From Defluviitaleaceae bacterium (lineage in GTDB: Bacteria > Bacillota > Clostridia > Lachnospirales > WQUN01): DNA of 64,000 nucleotides. The notes beneath the pieces were generated by a model that had not been told where the DNA came from, ran no database searches, and saw only the letters and a program-made list of their open reading frames with translations. A program made the translations under genes and the position numbers. The stretch is taken from assembly GCA_009780315.1 (NCBI GenBank), contig WRAH01000006.1, positions 49,624 through 113,623 of the forward strand. The letters run 5' to 3'. Positions 1 through 8,371 of the stretch are shown in pieces; within the stretch, counting starts at the first letter, position 1, and each line of letters begins with the position of its first letter.

Positions 1-757
1 GTACGGCGACTTCTGCCTTAGTTGATATACGCGCTTGCACTATATTTTGCGTAATCCGAATCAGCATAGTTGATATTGTTGCACCAACCAACAGGAATGA
101 TATTGCCATAAGATGTGAATATCCACCCATTGGAATGACATGACCAAAAATTTGCTGATTTGCATAAGGTATGAGCATTCCAAGAACAGTTGCTGTTAAA
201 ATGGTTGCTACAATGATTACATAATCGGAAACAGCTAAAGTCCTTGCCATATAAATAAGTAAATCTACTATGCTAATTTTATGGCTTGGCAATGGATTAT
301 AAAAACAATATGCATCAATGCCTATATTTTTTGCATTTTCTTTGTTTACTTTTATACGCTTATTTAGTTCATGGTCAAAGTATATATATCCAGACATTTT
401 TCCTGGCAGAAGACTAATTATCTGTCCGCTATGAGTCTGTCCTAGTAGTGGACCAATGCCATCTTTATACCATTTTCCTGTAAGCTCCACTCTGCGACGC
501 TTTATGCCCGACGGATGTAGGAAAAATTCTAGCTGGTCATCTACAGATTCGATATTGTCCGGCAATGCACCCGGCGTAATATGGTAATATTTTAATATTT
601 CTTCTATGGCATTTTTTGCGGTTTCTCTGTCCGACAAAAATGTCTCTGCTTCACGTTTATGCCCCATTACCACAGAAGCCAGTTGAACAAAGCTTAATTC
701 AAAAGCACTTTGGTCATTTTTAATTCTATTTGATATTTGGTCGCTATACAAACCCAT
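1..757 (-). CDS. NHLM-type RiPP export ABC transporter, second subunit (N-terminal part only)
   Basis: The gene starts at 757 (ATG, with AAGG 7 nt upstream) and runs off the window start, so only about 252 residues are seen. The first ~150 residues are a soluble domain with no peptidase motif (no Cys-box). Hydrophobic membrane segments then begin (around VSDYVIIVATILTATVLG). This layout matches the peptidase-less ATP-binding exporter that accompanies the peptidase-bearing transporter in NHLM bacteriocin systems. The ATPase domain must lie beyond the window. It begins 28 bp after the peptidase-bearing transporter and is the last visible gene of the operon that starts at 5682. Inference: it forms part of the exporter for the precursor at 12094-12393. 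Confidence 0.72.
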   Translation of the reverse strand, partial: MGLYSDQISNRIKNDQSAFELSFVQLASVVMGHKREAETFLSDRETAKNAIEEILKYYHITPGALPDNIESVDDQLEFFLHPSGIKRRRVELTGKWYKDGIGPLLGQTHSGQIISLLPGKMSGYIYFDHELNKRIKVNKENAKNIGIDAYCFYNPLPSHKISIVDLLIYMARTLAVSDYVIIVATILTATVLGMLIPYANQQIFGHVIPMGGYSHLMAISFLLVGATISTMLIRITQNIVQARISTKAEVAV

Positions 758-785
758 ACCAGCACCTTGCCTCTCTTATCAAGTC

Positions 786-2960
786 TTATTCTGTGGTAAC
801 AAGTTCAGCATAGTACCCATCTGTTTTAATTAGCTCTTCATGGGTTCCACGCTCTACAATAAGCCCTTTATTCATCACAATTATTTCATCACAGCTACGA
901 ATTGTAGATAATCTATGGGCAATAATAATACAGGTAATCCCTCTATTGCGTATTGCATTAGCTACGTCATTTTCTGTTTTAGCGTCCAACGCACTGGTTG
1001 CTTCATCCATAATAAGTATGGCAGGGTCACTAGCCAAAGCCCTCGCAATTTCCAAACGCTGGCGTTGACCACCTGAAAAGTTTTTACCGTCTTCAGCCAA
1101 CATATGTTTGTAACCATCTGACCTTTGAAGAATATCGTGGTGGATACCTGCATCCTTGCTTGCAAGTATGACTTCAAATTCCTCTATGGATGTATCCCAA
1201 AGTTTAACATTATCCGATACAGTGTCTTCAAAGATAGTGATATCTTGGTCAACAACGGCAATAGAACTTGTAAATGAATGACGGTTAACGTCTGTTATAT
1301 GCACATCATCAAAAAGAATTTCACCACTCCAAGGCTTATACAGTCCAGAAACTAATTTAGCCAAAGTTGATTTGCCGCACCCGCTAGACCCTACAATGGC
1401 TACAGAAGAGCCTGCCTTTAATGTCATATTAAAATCCTTAATTAGTGGCGGTGCTAGTCTGTTATAACCAAATGAAACATCCTTTAACTCAAGGTTGCCA
1501 GTTAACTTATTAGGAGCATCAGTATGCTCAGAAACATCTTCCTTTACATCTGGTTCATATTTGAACACATCCTCTACACGCTCCATGGTTACACGCATTT
1601 CTTGAATAGATTGCGTTGCGTCTATAAAGGATTCTACTGGTGCTGTAAATGCCAGTAGGAAACTTTGAAAAGCCAAAAGCATACCCGCAGTAAATGCGCC
1701 TGTTAAAATGAGATATGCACCTGTGATTAAGATAGCAACACGAGAAAGTGATAGTACAAATTCAGGTATTGCGCCTAAGTACACATTGGTTTTTATAAAA
1801 TCCACTTGTGACCTGTTTACAGCGGCTCTAATGCCTGCCCATTGCTCAAAAAAGCCATTTTCTGCACCAGACGATTTTATGGTTTCAATCATTTGTATAC
1901 CGCCTAATGTAAGCCCTCTAAGCTTGCCCTCATCTCTCATTTGTGTGCGGGCAATTTTTATACGTCTATTAGAAATTATTTTTGCCATTACCATATTGAT
2001 TACAATGGCAACAACCCCTATAGCCGTCAGAAGCAAACTATAACGCACCATGACTATAAAGTAGAAGATAGTAAGTACAAAGTTCAAAAATAGTGGTGCT
2101 AATTTAGCAATGAGCGTTTCGGCAATGGTTTCATTATATTTAAGCCTACCAACTATTTCGCCAGGCATACGTTGAGAGAAAAAACTCATAGGTAGGCGCA
2201 AAACATGCCATAGAAACACCGAATTTGCCACAATTGCTAATTTACCGCGTATTTTAAGCAAGTACAGTGCATTGATTAAATACACAACAAAAGACACAAC
2301 TGCCAGCCCTATCATACCCAAGATAAGGGGTCTAAACCATTCTGGGTTATACCCAGTCAAAACCCTATCTAAAAAAACCCTAGACAATACAGGATTTATA
2401 ATACCGATTAAGGATATTAAAAACATGGTGAAAATAACAAAAACAATTGGAGCAACTGTACCCTTTAACCTGTCACGAGCAAATTTTAATACACTTTGCC
2501 TTTGCCCCTCTGGTTTAAAATTTGTGTCTGGCTCAAAAGTCATGTAAACACCAGTAAATGACTTATCAAAAACCGGCAGCGGAACCTTTATCTCACCAGA
2601 CGCAGGGTCGTTGATGTAGGCAAACTTGTCCGAGAATCCTGTTAATACTACAAAGTGATTAAAGTTCCAATGGATTATACAAGGCAAATGAGCATCTTTT
2701 ACAGCATCTACGCCACCACGGAACCCCCTAGATTCAAGCCCATAATTTCGCCCAGCCATAATAATATACTTTGCATTAGAACCGTCACGGCTTACAGCGC
2801 ATTCTTCACGCACTTTTTCTAAAGGAATCCACTTTTTATAGTATGCCAAAATCATAGCCAAACACGCTGCGCCACATTCCAGCATTTCCATTTGCATAAT
2901 CACTGGTACTTTTACGCGCGGCTTTGGCTTCCTAGTTTTATTTGCACTCACTTTAATCAC
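786..2960 (-). CDS. NHLM-type peptidase-containing ABC exporter (C39 peptidase, membrane and ATPase domains)
   Basis: A 724-residue exporter that cuts leader peptides after a double Gly and moves the core out of the cell. Residues ~20-140 are a C39 peptidase: Gln23 and catalytic Cys29 (MLECGAACLAM), His in HWNFNHFVVL and Asp in NDPASG. Residues ~165-450 hold about six membrane segments. The ATPase follows, with Walker A (GSSGCGKS), signature (FSGGQRQR) and Walker B (ILIMDEATS). The GTG start at 2960 overlaps the stop of the upstream mini-HlyD gene (GTGA), so the two are translationally coupled. The precursor at 12094-12393 has a matching Val-Ala-Gly-Gly site. Confidence in the family is high; the substrate is inferred from context. 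Confidence 0.9.
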   Translation of the reverse strand: MIKVSANKTRKPKPRVKVPVIMQMEMLECGAACLAMILAYYKKWIPLEKVREECAVSRDGSNAKYIIMAGRNYGLESRGFRGGVDAVKDAHLPCIIHWNFNHFVVLTGFSDKFAYINDPASGEIKVPLPVFDKSFTGVYMTFEPDTNFKPEGQRQSVLKFARDRLKGTVAPIVFVIFTMFLISLIGIINPVLSRVFLDRVLTGYNPEWFRPLILGMIGLAVVSFVVYLINALYLLKIRGKLAIVANSVFLWHVLRLPMSFFSQRMPGEIVGRLKYNETIAETLIAKLAPLFLNFVLTIFYFIVMVRYSLLLTAIGVVAIVINMVMAKIISNRRIKIARTQMRDEGKLRGLTLGGIQMIETIKSSGAENGFFEQWAGIRAAVNRSQVDFIKTNVYLGAIPEFVLSLSRVAILITGAYLILTGAFTAGMLLAFQSFLLAFTAPVESFIDATQSIQEMRVTMERVEDVFKYEPDVKEDVSEHTDAPNKLTGNLELKDVSFGYNRLAPPLIKDFNMTLKAGSSVAIVGSSGCGKSTLAKLVSGLYKPWSGEILFDDVHITDVNRHSFTSSIAVVDQDITIFEDTVSDNVKLWDTSIEEFEVILASKDAGIHHDILQRSDGYKHMLAEDGKNFSGGQRQRLEIARALASDPAILIMDEATSALDAKTENDVANAIRNRGITCIIIAHRLSTIRSCDEIIVMNKGLIVERGTHEELIKTDGYYAELVTTE

Positions 2961-3166
2961 CCACCTAACAGAAACTGTATTGGTCTAATGCCTTCAGGTA
3001 ATTCATAAGTGATACTCCAAACGATTACTGAAATAAGCATAATGGCAATAGCTCCCAAAATAATCCACACACTGGGATTAGAAACTTTAATATAGTCATT
3101 TAGTTTTTCTGGAGATGACATTTTGTCTAGACTTTCCTTGCGAAAGATATTTTTCTTGTTGTTCAT
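2957..3166 (-). CDS. Truncated or miniature HlyD-type NHLM secretion protein (69 aa)
   Basis: This 69-residue protein has the N-terminal signature of the NHLM HlyD-like secretion protein: a FRKESLDKMSSPEKLNDY stretch followed by one membrane segment (residues ~33-52, WIILGAIAIMLISVIVW). The usual periplasm-side adaptor region of several hundred residues is absent: the frame ends shortly after the membrane segment. The stop overlaps the GTG of the next ABC gene by 4 nt, so the end looks settled rather than freshly broken. It could be a decayed gene whose stop is used for coupling, or a working membrane anchor. A sequencing error is another possibility, but no continuing frame is visible because the next gene starts at once. 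Confidence 0.65.
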   Translation of the reverse strand: MNNKKNIFRKESLDKMSSPEKLNDYIKVSNPSVWIILGAIAIMLISVIVWSITYELPEGIRPIQFLLGG

Positions 3167-3187
3167 ACAAACTCAACCTTTCTGTCG

Positions 3188-3628
3188 TTAACTAGATTTT
3201 AGATATTTTTCTACAAGTAAAATATTGTGACCGTTTTCGTATTTGTAAATTTGTGTGTCCGTAAATTTTTTAGAAAGCATGATGCCTAAACCACCTATTT
3301 CACGGTCAGAAATATGTGCATCCAAATCTGAAATTTTATGTTCAAGTGGATTATATGGTTTGCCAGCATCACGAAATTCCATTGTCACCTTATTTTGCTC
3401 TGGACAAAGAAAAATCTTTAGAAGGAACGTACCGGGGGCATCATCATAGGCATATTGGAAAATATTAAAAGCCAGTTCTTCACCCACAAGTGTGAGTTGC
3501 TTTGTATCTCGTGGATTGCCGACATCCTTAATACATAATTCTACAAAATCCATCACTCTATCCATGTTATTCGCCTTTGTGAGTACTTCCATCCCATAGT
3601 TACTCATTTCCATTTCAAATTTCAGCAT
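3188..3628 (-). CDS. RsbW-like anti-sigma serine kinase / GHKL ATPase
   Basis: A 146-residue protein with the HATPase fold of RsbW/SpoIIAB-type kinases: an N-box (VGEELAFNIFQYAYDD) near residue 50 and a G1 box (DAGKPYNPL) and G2 region (GGLGIMLSKK) further on. Such kinases phosphorylate a STAS partner and may bind a sigma factor. The start at 3628 is chosen because GGAGGAGG sits 6 nt upstream; an upstream in-frame Met at 3676 has no good site. It follows the STAS gene by 13 bp. No sigma factor gene is present in the operon, so what it controls is not shown by the sequence. Confidence 0.82.
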   Translation of the reverse strand: MLKFEMEMSNYGMEVLTKANNMDRVMDFVELCIKDVGNPRDTKQLTLVGEELAFNIFQYAYDDAPGTFLLKIFLCPEQNKVTMEFRDAGKPYNPLEHKISDLDAHISDREIGGLGIMLSKKFTDTQIYKYENGHNILLVEKYLKSS

Positions 3629-3641
3629 AAGTATCCTCCTC

Positions 3642-3947
3642 CTAGCTTGATGTTTTAAACTCAATAAAATCTGCAAGTCCGCATATATCTAATACTTCCA
3701 TTACTTCTTCGTTGACATCTACCATTACAATGGTCATACCTGATGCTATTTTTTGTTGTGCAAAAATAATTACACGTATCCCCGAACTAGAGATATAAGT
3801 AAGTTCTGCACACTCAAAAACTATGGTTGATATATCCTTGCCCTTTAATTCAGCAAGTGCGTCCATAAGTTTTGGTGCGCGGGCAAAGTCTAGTTTGCCT
3901 GCAAGCGTTACATATGTTTCCTTGCCTTCTTTAATTGAAAACTCCAT
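3642..3947 (-). CDS. RsbV-like STAS anti-anti-sigma factor
   Basis: A 101-residue single STAS domain. The usual phosphorylation loop is present (AELTYISSSGIRVI), where a Ser is the expected kinase target. In RsbV/SpoIIAA-type switches the dephosphorylated form binds the RsbW-like kinase and frees its partner. The start at 3947 is chosen over 3959 because GAGG lies 6 nt before it. The gene sits between the phosphatase (3970-5682) and the kinase (3188-3628), which makes a complete phosphatase-antagonist-kinase set at the head of the peptide export operon. Confidence 0.88.
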   Translation of the reverse strand: MEFSIKEGKETYVTLAGKLDFARAPKLMDALAELKGKDISTIVFECAELTYISSSGIRVIIFAQQKIASGMTIVMVDVNEEVMEVLDICGLADFIEFKTSS

Positions 3948-3969
3948 AAGCCACCTCATATTTTATGAT

Positions 3970-5682
3970 TTATATTATGGACAACATTAACATAGTAATG
4001 TCGTCAAATTGGGGTTCACCATCTGCAAACTTATCAATATCTGCTTTTATATGTGTAAGTGAATCCCTTGGTTTTAAATTTGCAGTGCGATTAAGTATGG
4101 TTTCAAGACGTATTTTTCCATACAAATTACCTTGACAATCATTTGCTTCTGTAACGCCATCTGTATAAAGGAATAACTTGTCACCTTGCTGCATTTTTAT
4201 GAATGACTGCTTATATTTGACACCATCCATACCAGCAAGCATCAAATTTTTTCTTGTCGTCAAAGGATGAAATGTATCATCGGCTTCCTTTATTAGAGGC
4301 GGGTCATGACCTGCATTAGAATATATCAATTCCAAAGTGCTAAGTTTAAGAATACCCATCCATGCTGTTACAAACATTGCATTTTCGTTGCCTTCACATA
4401 GTTGACTGTTTACTTTTGTGAAAACATCCATTGGCTCAATGCCATTTCTCGCCCAATTATTTATAAGTGTTCTTGTTATAACCATAAATAGTGCAGCAGG
4501 AATACCTTTGCCCGACACATCTGCAATAACTATCCCTAAGTGGTCACTATCAATCATAAAGAAGTCGTAGAAATCGCCGCCTATTTCTTTTGCCGGTTGC
4601 ATAATTGCATATATTTCAAATTCCTCTCGTTCTGGGAAAGCTGGAAAGACATTCGGCAACATATCCGCCTGCATTTGCTTGGCTACATTTAATTCAGTGG
4701 CTATGCGTTCGTTTTCAGTTGTAATTTTTGTTAGGTTTTGTATATATATGTCCAAATCCAAAACCATTGTTTTGAAAGCTTCTGCCAAAATACCGGCTTC
4801 ACCTTTAATTCCGATGAGAACATCACATTCTTTAACAATTGCGACACTATCTTTCTTCTCATGACCACCATTTACAAAATTCTTTGCTATTTGTGCGATG
4901 GACTCTACTGGAATTGTAATTTTCCTCTCACAATACCATAAAAACACAATTGTAATCATATAAAAAGCCAACAAGTTTACTGCAATATACATATATATGC
5001 GCATCCACATAGTAACAGGGTCTGATATTGCATAGGATAGCTCTATCGCAGAAAATATGCCTATTAGCCCACCTGAAACAACACCCGCTATTAAGAACAC
5101 TAAAATCAGACGCTCATTGATTGAAAGTGTTACTTGATTTTTGGTTAATTTTCTAGCCGACATAAATATAATGATTGGAATACCCAAAACAATACAAAAT
5201 ACAAAGTTGTTTAAAAACAACATCAAAGTTGATGTTGATACAAATGGACTTACACCGATACTTTGCATAATCGAACCTAGAAATGCTGCCATAATCACTG
5301 CATTTACCAATACAATGACAATATACTGCACTACACTTTTTACATTATTTAATCGAATTGGGCGAGATGGGTCGCCTACTAATTCGTTCATGGATTTCCA
5401 CATGAGATATGGCAAAATGCCGTATGTAAACTGCCCCACAAACCCTAATGCAATCATTAGTAGGGAATATCCAGATACAATATCTGCAATAAGGTTGCCT
5501 AATGCACAGCCTAATACCCCAAACGGGCCTAGCATTAACCCTAATGCCGGCGGTAACGCGCTTGGGCGAATACCCAACACTGCCATTACATTAAAATATT
5601 GACGGAATATCATAGTTACTGCAAAAAAAATAATTGCCGTAGCGGCTGTAATTTGAATTTTCTTAAAAAAAGTGCTTTTCAT
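3970..5682 (-). CDS. RsbU/SpoIIE-like membrane PP2C serine phosphatase
   Basis: A 570-residue protein. The first ~270 residues contain about eight hydrophobic segments with a Gly/Pro-rich stretch (ALPPALGLMLGPFGVLG) that recalls ECF-transporter-like sensor domains. A HAMP-like linker and short coiled region follow, then a PP2C domain from ~340 with GGDFYDFF and IADVSGKGIPAALFM, which supply the metal-binding Asp residues. The likely role is to dephosphorylate the STAS protein encoded 22 bp downstream in response to a membrane signal. It is the first gene of the export operon, and a LytTR-type box pair lies 66-98 bp upstream of its start. The ligand is unknown. Confidence 0.87.
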   Translation of the reverse strand: MKSTFFKKIQITAATAIIFFAVTMIFRQYFNVMAVLGIRPSALPPALGLMLGPFGVLGCALGNLIADIVSGYSLLMIALGFVGQFTYGILPYLMWKSMNELVGDPSRPIRLNNVKSVVQYIVIVLVNAVIMAAFLGSIMQSIGVSPFVSTSTLMLFLNNFVFCIVLGIPIIIFMSARKLTKNQVTLSINERLILVFLIAGVVSGGLIGIFSAIELSYAISDPVTMWMRIYMYIAVNLLAFYMITIVFLWYCERKITIPVESIAQIAKNFVNGGHEKKDSVAIVKECDVLIGIKGEAGILAEAFKTMVLDLDIYIQNLTKITTENERIATELNVAKQMQADMLPNVFPAFPEREEFEIYAIMQPAKEIGGDFYDFFMIDSDHLGIVIADVSGKGIPAALFMVITRTLINNWARNGIEPMDVFTKVNSQLCEGNENAMFVTAWMGILKLSTLELIYSNAGHDPPLIKEADDTFHPLTTRKNLMLAGMDGVKYKQSFIKMQQGDKLFLYTDGVTEANDCQGNLYGKIRLETILNRTANLKPRDSLTHIKADIDKFADGEPQFDDITMLMLSII

Positions 5683-5748
5683 AGAATCGCCTCTTGCAAC
5701 CCATTTTTTTGTCGAGTTTAAGATAATTTGAACATGAATTTACAATTT

Positions 5749-5780
5749 CGCTGTAATACATATAAGCTTTCGTAGTAACT
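5749..5780 (-). promoter_or_regulatory. Candidate LytTR-regulator box pair upstream of the export operon
   Basis: On the minus strand AGTTACTACG (5780-5771) is followed 22 bp later by TATTACAGCG (5758-5749). The first box shares the 11-mer TAAGTTACTAC exactly with the second agrD box, and the second keeps the TTAC...C core. Two half-sites in direct repeat about 22 bp apart is the usual layout for AgrA/ComE-type LytTR proteins. The pair lies directly upstream of possible -10 hexamers (TATCTT at 5725-5720 or TAAACT at 5720-5715), both weak. The rest of the 293-bp gap to the divergent regulator at 5976 is AT-rich and holds no gene. Confidence 0.55.
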
Positions 5781-5975
5781 TACATTTTAGTGTTCATGTT
5801 TTACTCAACTATGACACAATACACGATGAGTAGACAAAAATCTTTTTGAAAGTTAAAATATATAATACATAAAAAAATATGCAAAGCAACATGCTATAAA
5901 ATGTTTAAGTATACGCATATTAAACGCTTTCTGTCTCAAAAAAATGTTAAGTAAAACGAACTAAGGAGGTATAAT

Positions 5976-6716
5976 ATGAAATTGTCAATTGCTATCTGTG
6001 AAGACGATATGAAAATTAATGCCGAACTTGAGTATACCTTAGAAGCTATACTAAAGAAGCTAAACATTAAATATGAGATAGATGTCTATTTTTCTGGTGA
6101 AAAACTATGCAAGAAATTAGAAGCAGGTCAAAACTATAACCTGATTTTCCTTGATATCGAATATGGTGAGGGGAAAATAAATGGCGTGGAGATTGGCAAT
6201 ATTATCCGTGTTATCCATCAAAACAATTCTATATCCATTGTATATATTTCTTGGGAAAGTCATTATTCTATAAATTTGCACAATACACAGCCTTTGAATT
6301 TTCTCATTAAGCCTTTGAAGTATGAAAAAATAGAAGAAGTTGTATATAAGTATTTGACTTTAGCTAGACTCTGGTCTAGTTACTTCACTTATAAGCTTGG
6401 CTATGAAACTTATAGAAAACAGGTTAAGGATATAGCATATGTAGAAAGTCGTGATAGAAAATTAATTATTCATTTAGCTAATGGTAAACAAAAAGAATTT
6501 TATGGCTCACTAAAAAAGGTATACATTGAGCAATTGCAAAAATTTGACTTCCTATTTATACATGCAGCATACGCCGTTAATTATGATTTTATTTCTCAAT
6601 ATAAATATACGACTATATGTATGAACCCTGGTGACGTCATTTTACCTATAAGCCAAAATAGGAGGACTGAAGTAAGAAAACGTTTTCTTCTTATAGAAAG
6701 TAAAAGGGGAGGATAA
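5976..6716 (+). CDS. agrA: AgrA-like LytTR response regulator
   Basis: A 246-residue two-component regulator. The receiver domain (residues ~1-125) has the acidic pocket (CEDD), the phospho-acceptor Asp60 (IFLDIEYG) and the conserved Lys (LIKPLK). A LytTR DNA-binding domain follows from ~145 to 240 (DIAYVESRDRKLIIHL). Start is supported by AAGGAGG 6 nt upstream. It is followed 4 bp later by the sensor kinase gene. Its likely targets are the AGTTACTACA direct repeats found before agrD, the exporter operon and the precursor gene. The agrA name is by analogy with the locus layout. Confidence 0.87.
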   Translation: MKLSIAICEDDMKINAELEYTLEAILKKLNIKYEIDVYFSGEKLCKKLEAGQNYNLIFLDIEYGEGKINGVEIGNIIRVIHQNNSISIVYISWESHYSINLHNTQPLNFLIKPLKYEKIEEVVYKYLTLARLWSSYFTYKLGYETYRKQVKDIAYVESRDRKLIIHLANGKQKEFYGSLKKVYIEQLQKFDFLFIHAAYAVNYDFISQYKYTTICMNPGDVILPISQNRRTEVRKRFLLIESKRGG

Positions 6717-6720
6717 TAAG

Positions 6721-8010
6721 GTGGATATTTATGTTGTGGTTTATTTAATATCTAATGCACTAACAGCATTTGCCCTTGAAAGATTCATGAAAGTATTTTT
6801 TGAAAAGAAAAGAGTGCAGACTTGGATTGCGGTTATTCCATTTCTAGTTTATTTTATTGCATCCAGCTCAATATTTTTATTGCTTGGTATACCTATTATC
6901 TCTTTGTTTGTTAATATTCTAACTATTTTTGTGATATCGTTAATTTATGAGTCAACTTTAGTTAGGCGATTATCTGCAACGGCATGTATCGTTCTATTTA
7001 CGGTCATCACTGATATGATTGCAGTTCTTTTGACAGACAATTCACACGTGAATCATTTTGTCCCATTTGAGTATAGAGATGTCTTTGGTTTTATATCATG
7101 GGGATTATCAGTGTACTTAATGGCTTTGTTACTTCAACGATTTAAAAATGTTAGAAGAGGTGTGATAGTACAGCCTTTTCACTGGATTATTACTATTTAT
7201 ATACCCACTTCATCTATATTTATAATTTCATTACTTATTGCTTCATCAGAGATACCTCAAGTTTTTTCAGTCTTCGCAATAGCTATGATATTGGTTATAA
7301 ACGTACTTGCGTTTTATTTATGTGACGCACTTTCTGCAGCCTATGAAAATCAACTTCAATCAAAATTGTATGCACAAGAAAAAGAACATTACCTCACCCA
7401 ATGTCAAATGATGCAAGATTCTGTAGACATGATGAAGTCTTTTAGACATGATGTAAAGCTTCATTTTGGTACATTGAAAGGCATGGCCGCAGAAAATGAA
7501 ATTGAACTCATTTCAAAATATTTAAGTACATTATCGGATTATGTGAAAAGTAGCGAGGTATACAGCGAAACAGGAAATTTGGCACTGGATAGCATAATCA
7601 ATTACAAGCTTAGAGATGCTAATGAAAGAAATATTAAACTCACTATAAATCTCATATCCATTCCAAAAATAATAGATATTGAAATAATTGATATGACAAC
7701 TATCTTGGGCAATCTTTTAGACAATGCCTTGGATGCATTAGAAAAATTGGATGAAAAATGGATAAAACTAAGTGCCAGATATAAAAAGGGAACTTTGATT
7801 ATTGAAGTTACGAATCCTTTTGATGGGAATATAAAGTTTAAATCCATAAAAAAAGAAGATAAAATGCATATTGCATCCTCAAAATTTGGAAATAATCATG
7901 GATATGGATTAAAAAATATTCGTAAAGCCTTAATCAAATATAATGGAGATATGGAAGTAACCCATGATAACAATGTTTTTTCTGTAAAATTACTGCTCAT
8001 TTTAGCATAG
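6721..8010 (+). CDS. agrC: AgrC-like GHKL sensor histidine kinase
   Basis: A 429-residue membrane kinase. About six membrane segments fill residues 1-205, the usual peptide-sensing part of AgrC proteins. A coiled linker leads to the H-box (SFRHDVKLHFG, near residue 240), the N-box (GNLLDNALDAL) and a G-box (GYGLKNIRKAL), typical of the HPK10/GHKL class. GTG start with GGGGAGGAT upstream. It is cotranscribed with the LytTR regulator and ends in the terminator at 8031-8080. The peptide encoded at 8225-8371 is its probable ligand source. Confidence 0.87.
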   Translation: MDIYVVVYLISNALTAFALERFMKVFFEKKRVQTWIAVIPFLVYFIASSSIFLLLGIPIISLFVNILTIFVISLIYESTLVRRLSATACIVLFTVITDMIAVLLTDNSHVNHFVPFEYRDVFGFISWGLSVYLMALLLQRFKNVRRGVIVQPFHWIITIYIPTSSIFIISLLIASSEIPQVFSVFAIAMILVINVLAFYLCDALSAAYENQLQSKLYAQEKEHYLTQCQMMQDSVDMMKSFRHDVKLHFGTLKGMAAENEIELISKYLSTLSDYVKSSEVYSETGNLALDSIINYKLRDANERNIKLTINLISIPKIIDIEIIDMTTILGNLLDNALDALEKLDEKWIKLSARYKKGTLIIEVTNPFDGNIKFKSIKKEDKMHIASSKFGNNHGYGLKNIRKALIKYNGDMEVTHDNNVFSVKLLLILA

Positions 8011-8030
8011 TAATGTTTTAATCATATAAA

Positions 8031-8080
8031 AAATGCCCCTTTGAGAATAGCTACTGAGGCTAATTTATAAAGGGGCATTT
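8031..8080 (+). terminator. Terminator after the regulator-kinase pair
   Basis: A 12-bp perfect stem (AAATGCCCCTTT, 8031-8042, with AAAGGGGCATTT, 8069-8080) around a 26-nt loop. It lies just after the kinase stop and separates the agrA-agrC unit from the agrD-agrB unit. Confidence 0.8.
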
Positions 8081-8093
8081 GAAATTAAACATG

Positions 8094-8157
8094 AGTTACT
8101 ACACAAGTACTAATAAGTTACTACATATACTACATTAGATAACGGAAATTGGATAAT
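8094..8157 (+). promoter_or_regulatory. LytTR-type direct repeats and promoter of agrD
   Basis: The decamer AGTTACTACA occurs twice, at 8094-8103 and 8116-8125, with a 22-bp period (12-bp spacer). A near-consensus -10 hexamer GATAAT lies at 8152-8157, 26 bp after the second box. This places the second box about where a -35 element would be, as at activator-dependent agr promoters. No good -35 hexamer is present, in keeping with activation being needed. A partial third copy (TACTACAT) lies at 8128-8135. Confidence 0.75.
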
Positions 8158-8224
8158 CTATTAGTAGATTAAATGTATCGTACCATTCTAAAACTTAGAA
8201 TCAGCATTGAAAGAATGTCATTAT

Positions 8225-8371
8225 ATGAAGAAAAGTATCAAGAAAAAAGCAAGTCAGTACATTGCGAGTACAATACGAAAAGTTGTAGAGTCTAATGTCA
8301 ATACGACTTGTTCCTTTTTCTTATATCAGAACACATTACCCGAAAAAGTTAAAAACTTGCGCAAATTTTAA
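8225..8371 (+). CDS. agrD: AgrD-like cyclic pheromone precursor (48 aa)
   Basis: A 48-residue peptide with the three-part AgrD plan. The N-terminus is a basic amphipathic stretch (residues 1-20, KKSIKKKASQYIASTIRK). A central Cys29 starts the presumed ring with small and aromatic residues (TTCSFFLYQ). The C-terminal recognition tail has the typical Leu-Pro-Glu motif (LPEKVKNLRK, residues 38-47). The stop TAA shares a base with the ATG of agrB (TAATG), so the two are coupled. By analogy the signal would be a thiolactone peptide closed on Cys29, possibly ending at Leu33 or Tyr34; the exact ends cannot be read from the DNA. The ribosome site (GAAAGAA) is weak. Confidence 0.82.
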   Translation: MKKSIKKKASQYIASTIRKVVESNVNTTCSFFLYQNTLPEKVKNLRKF

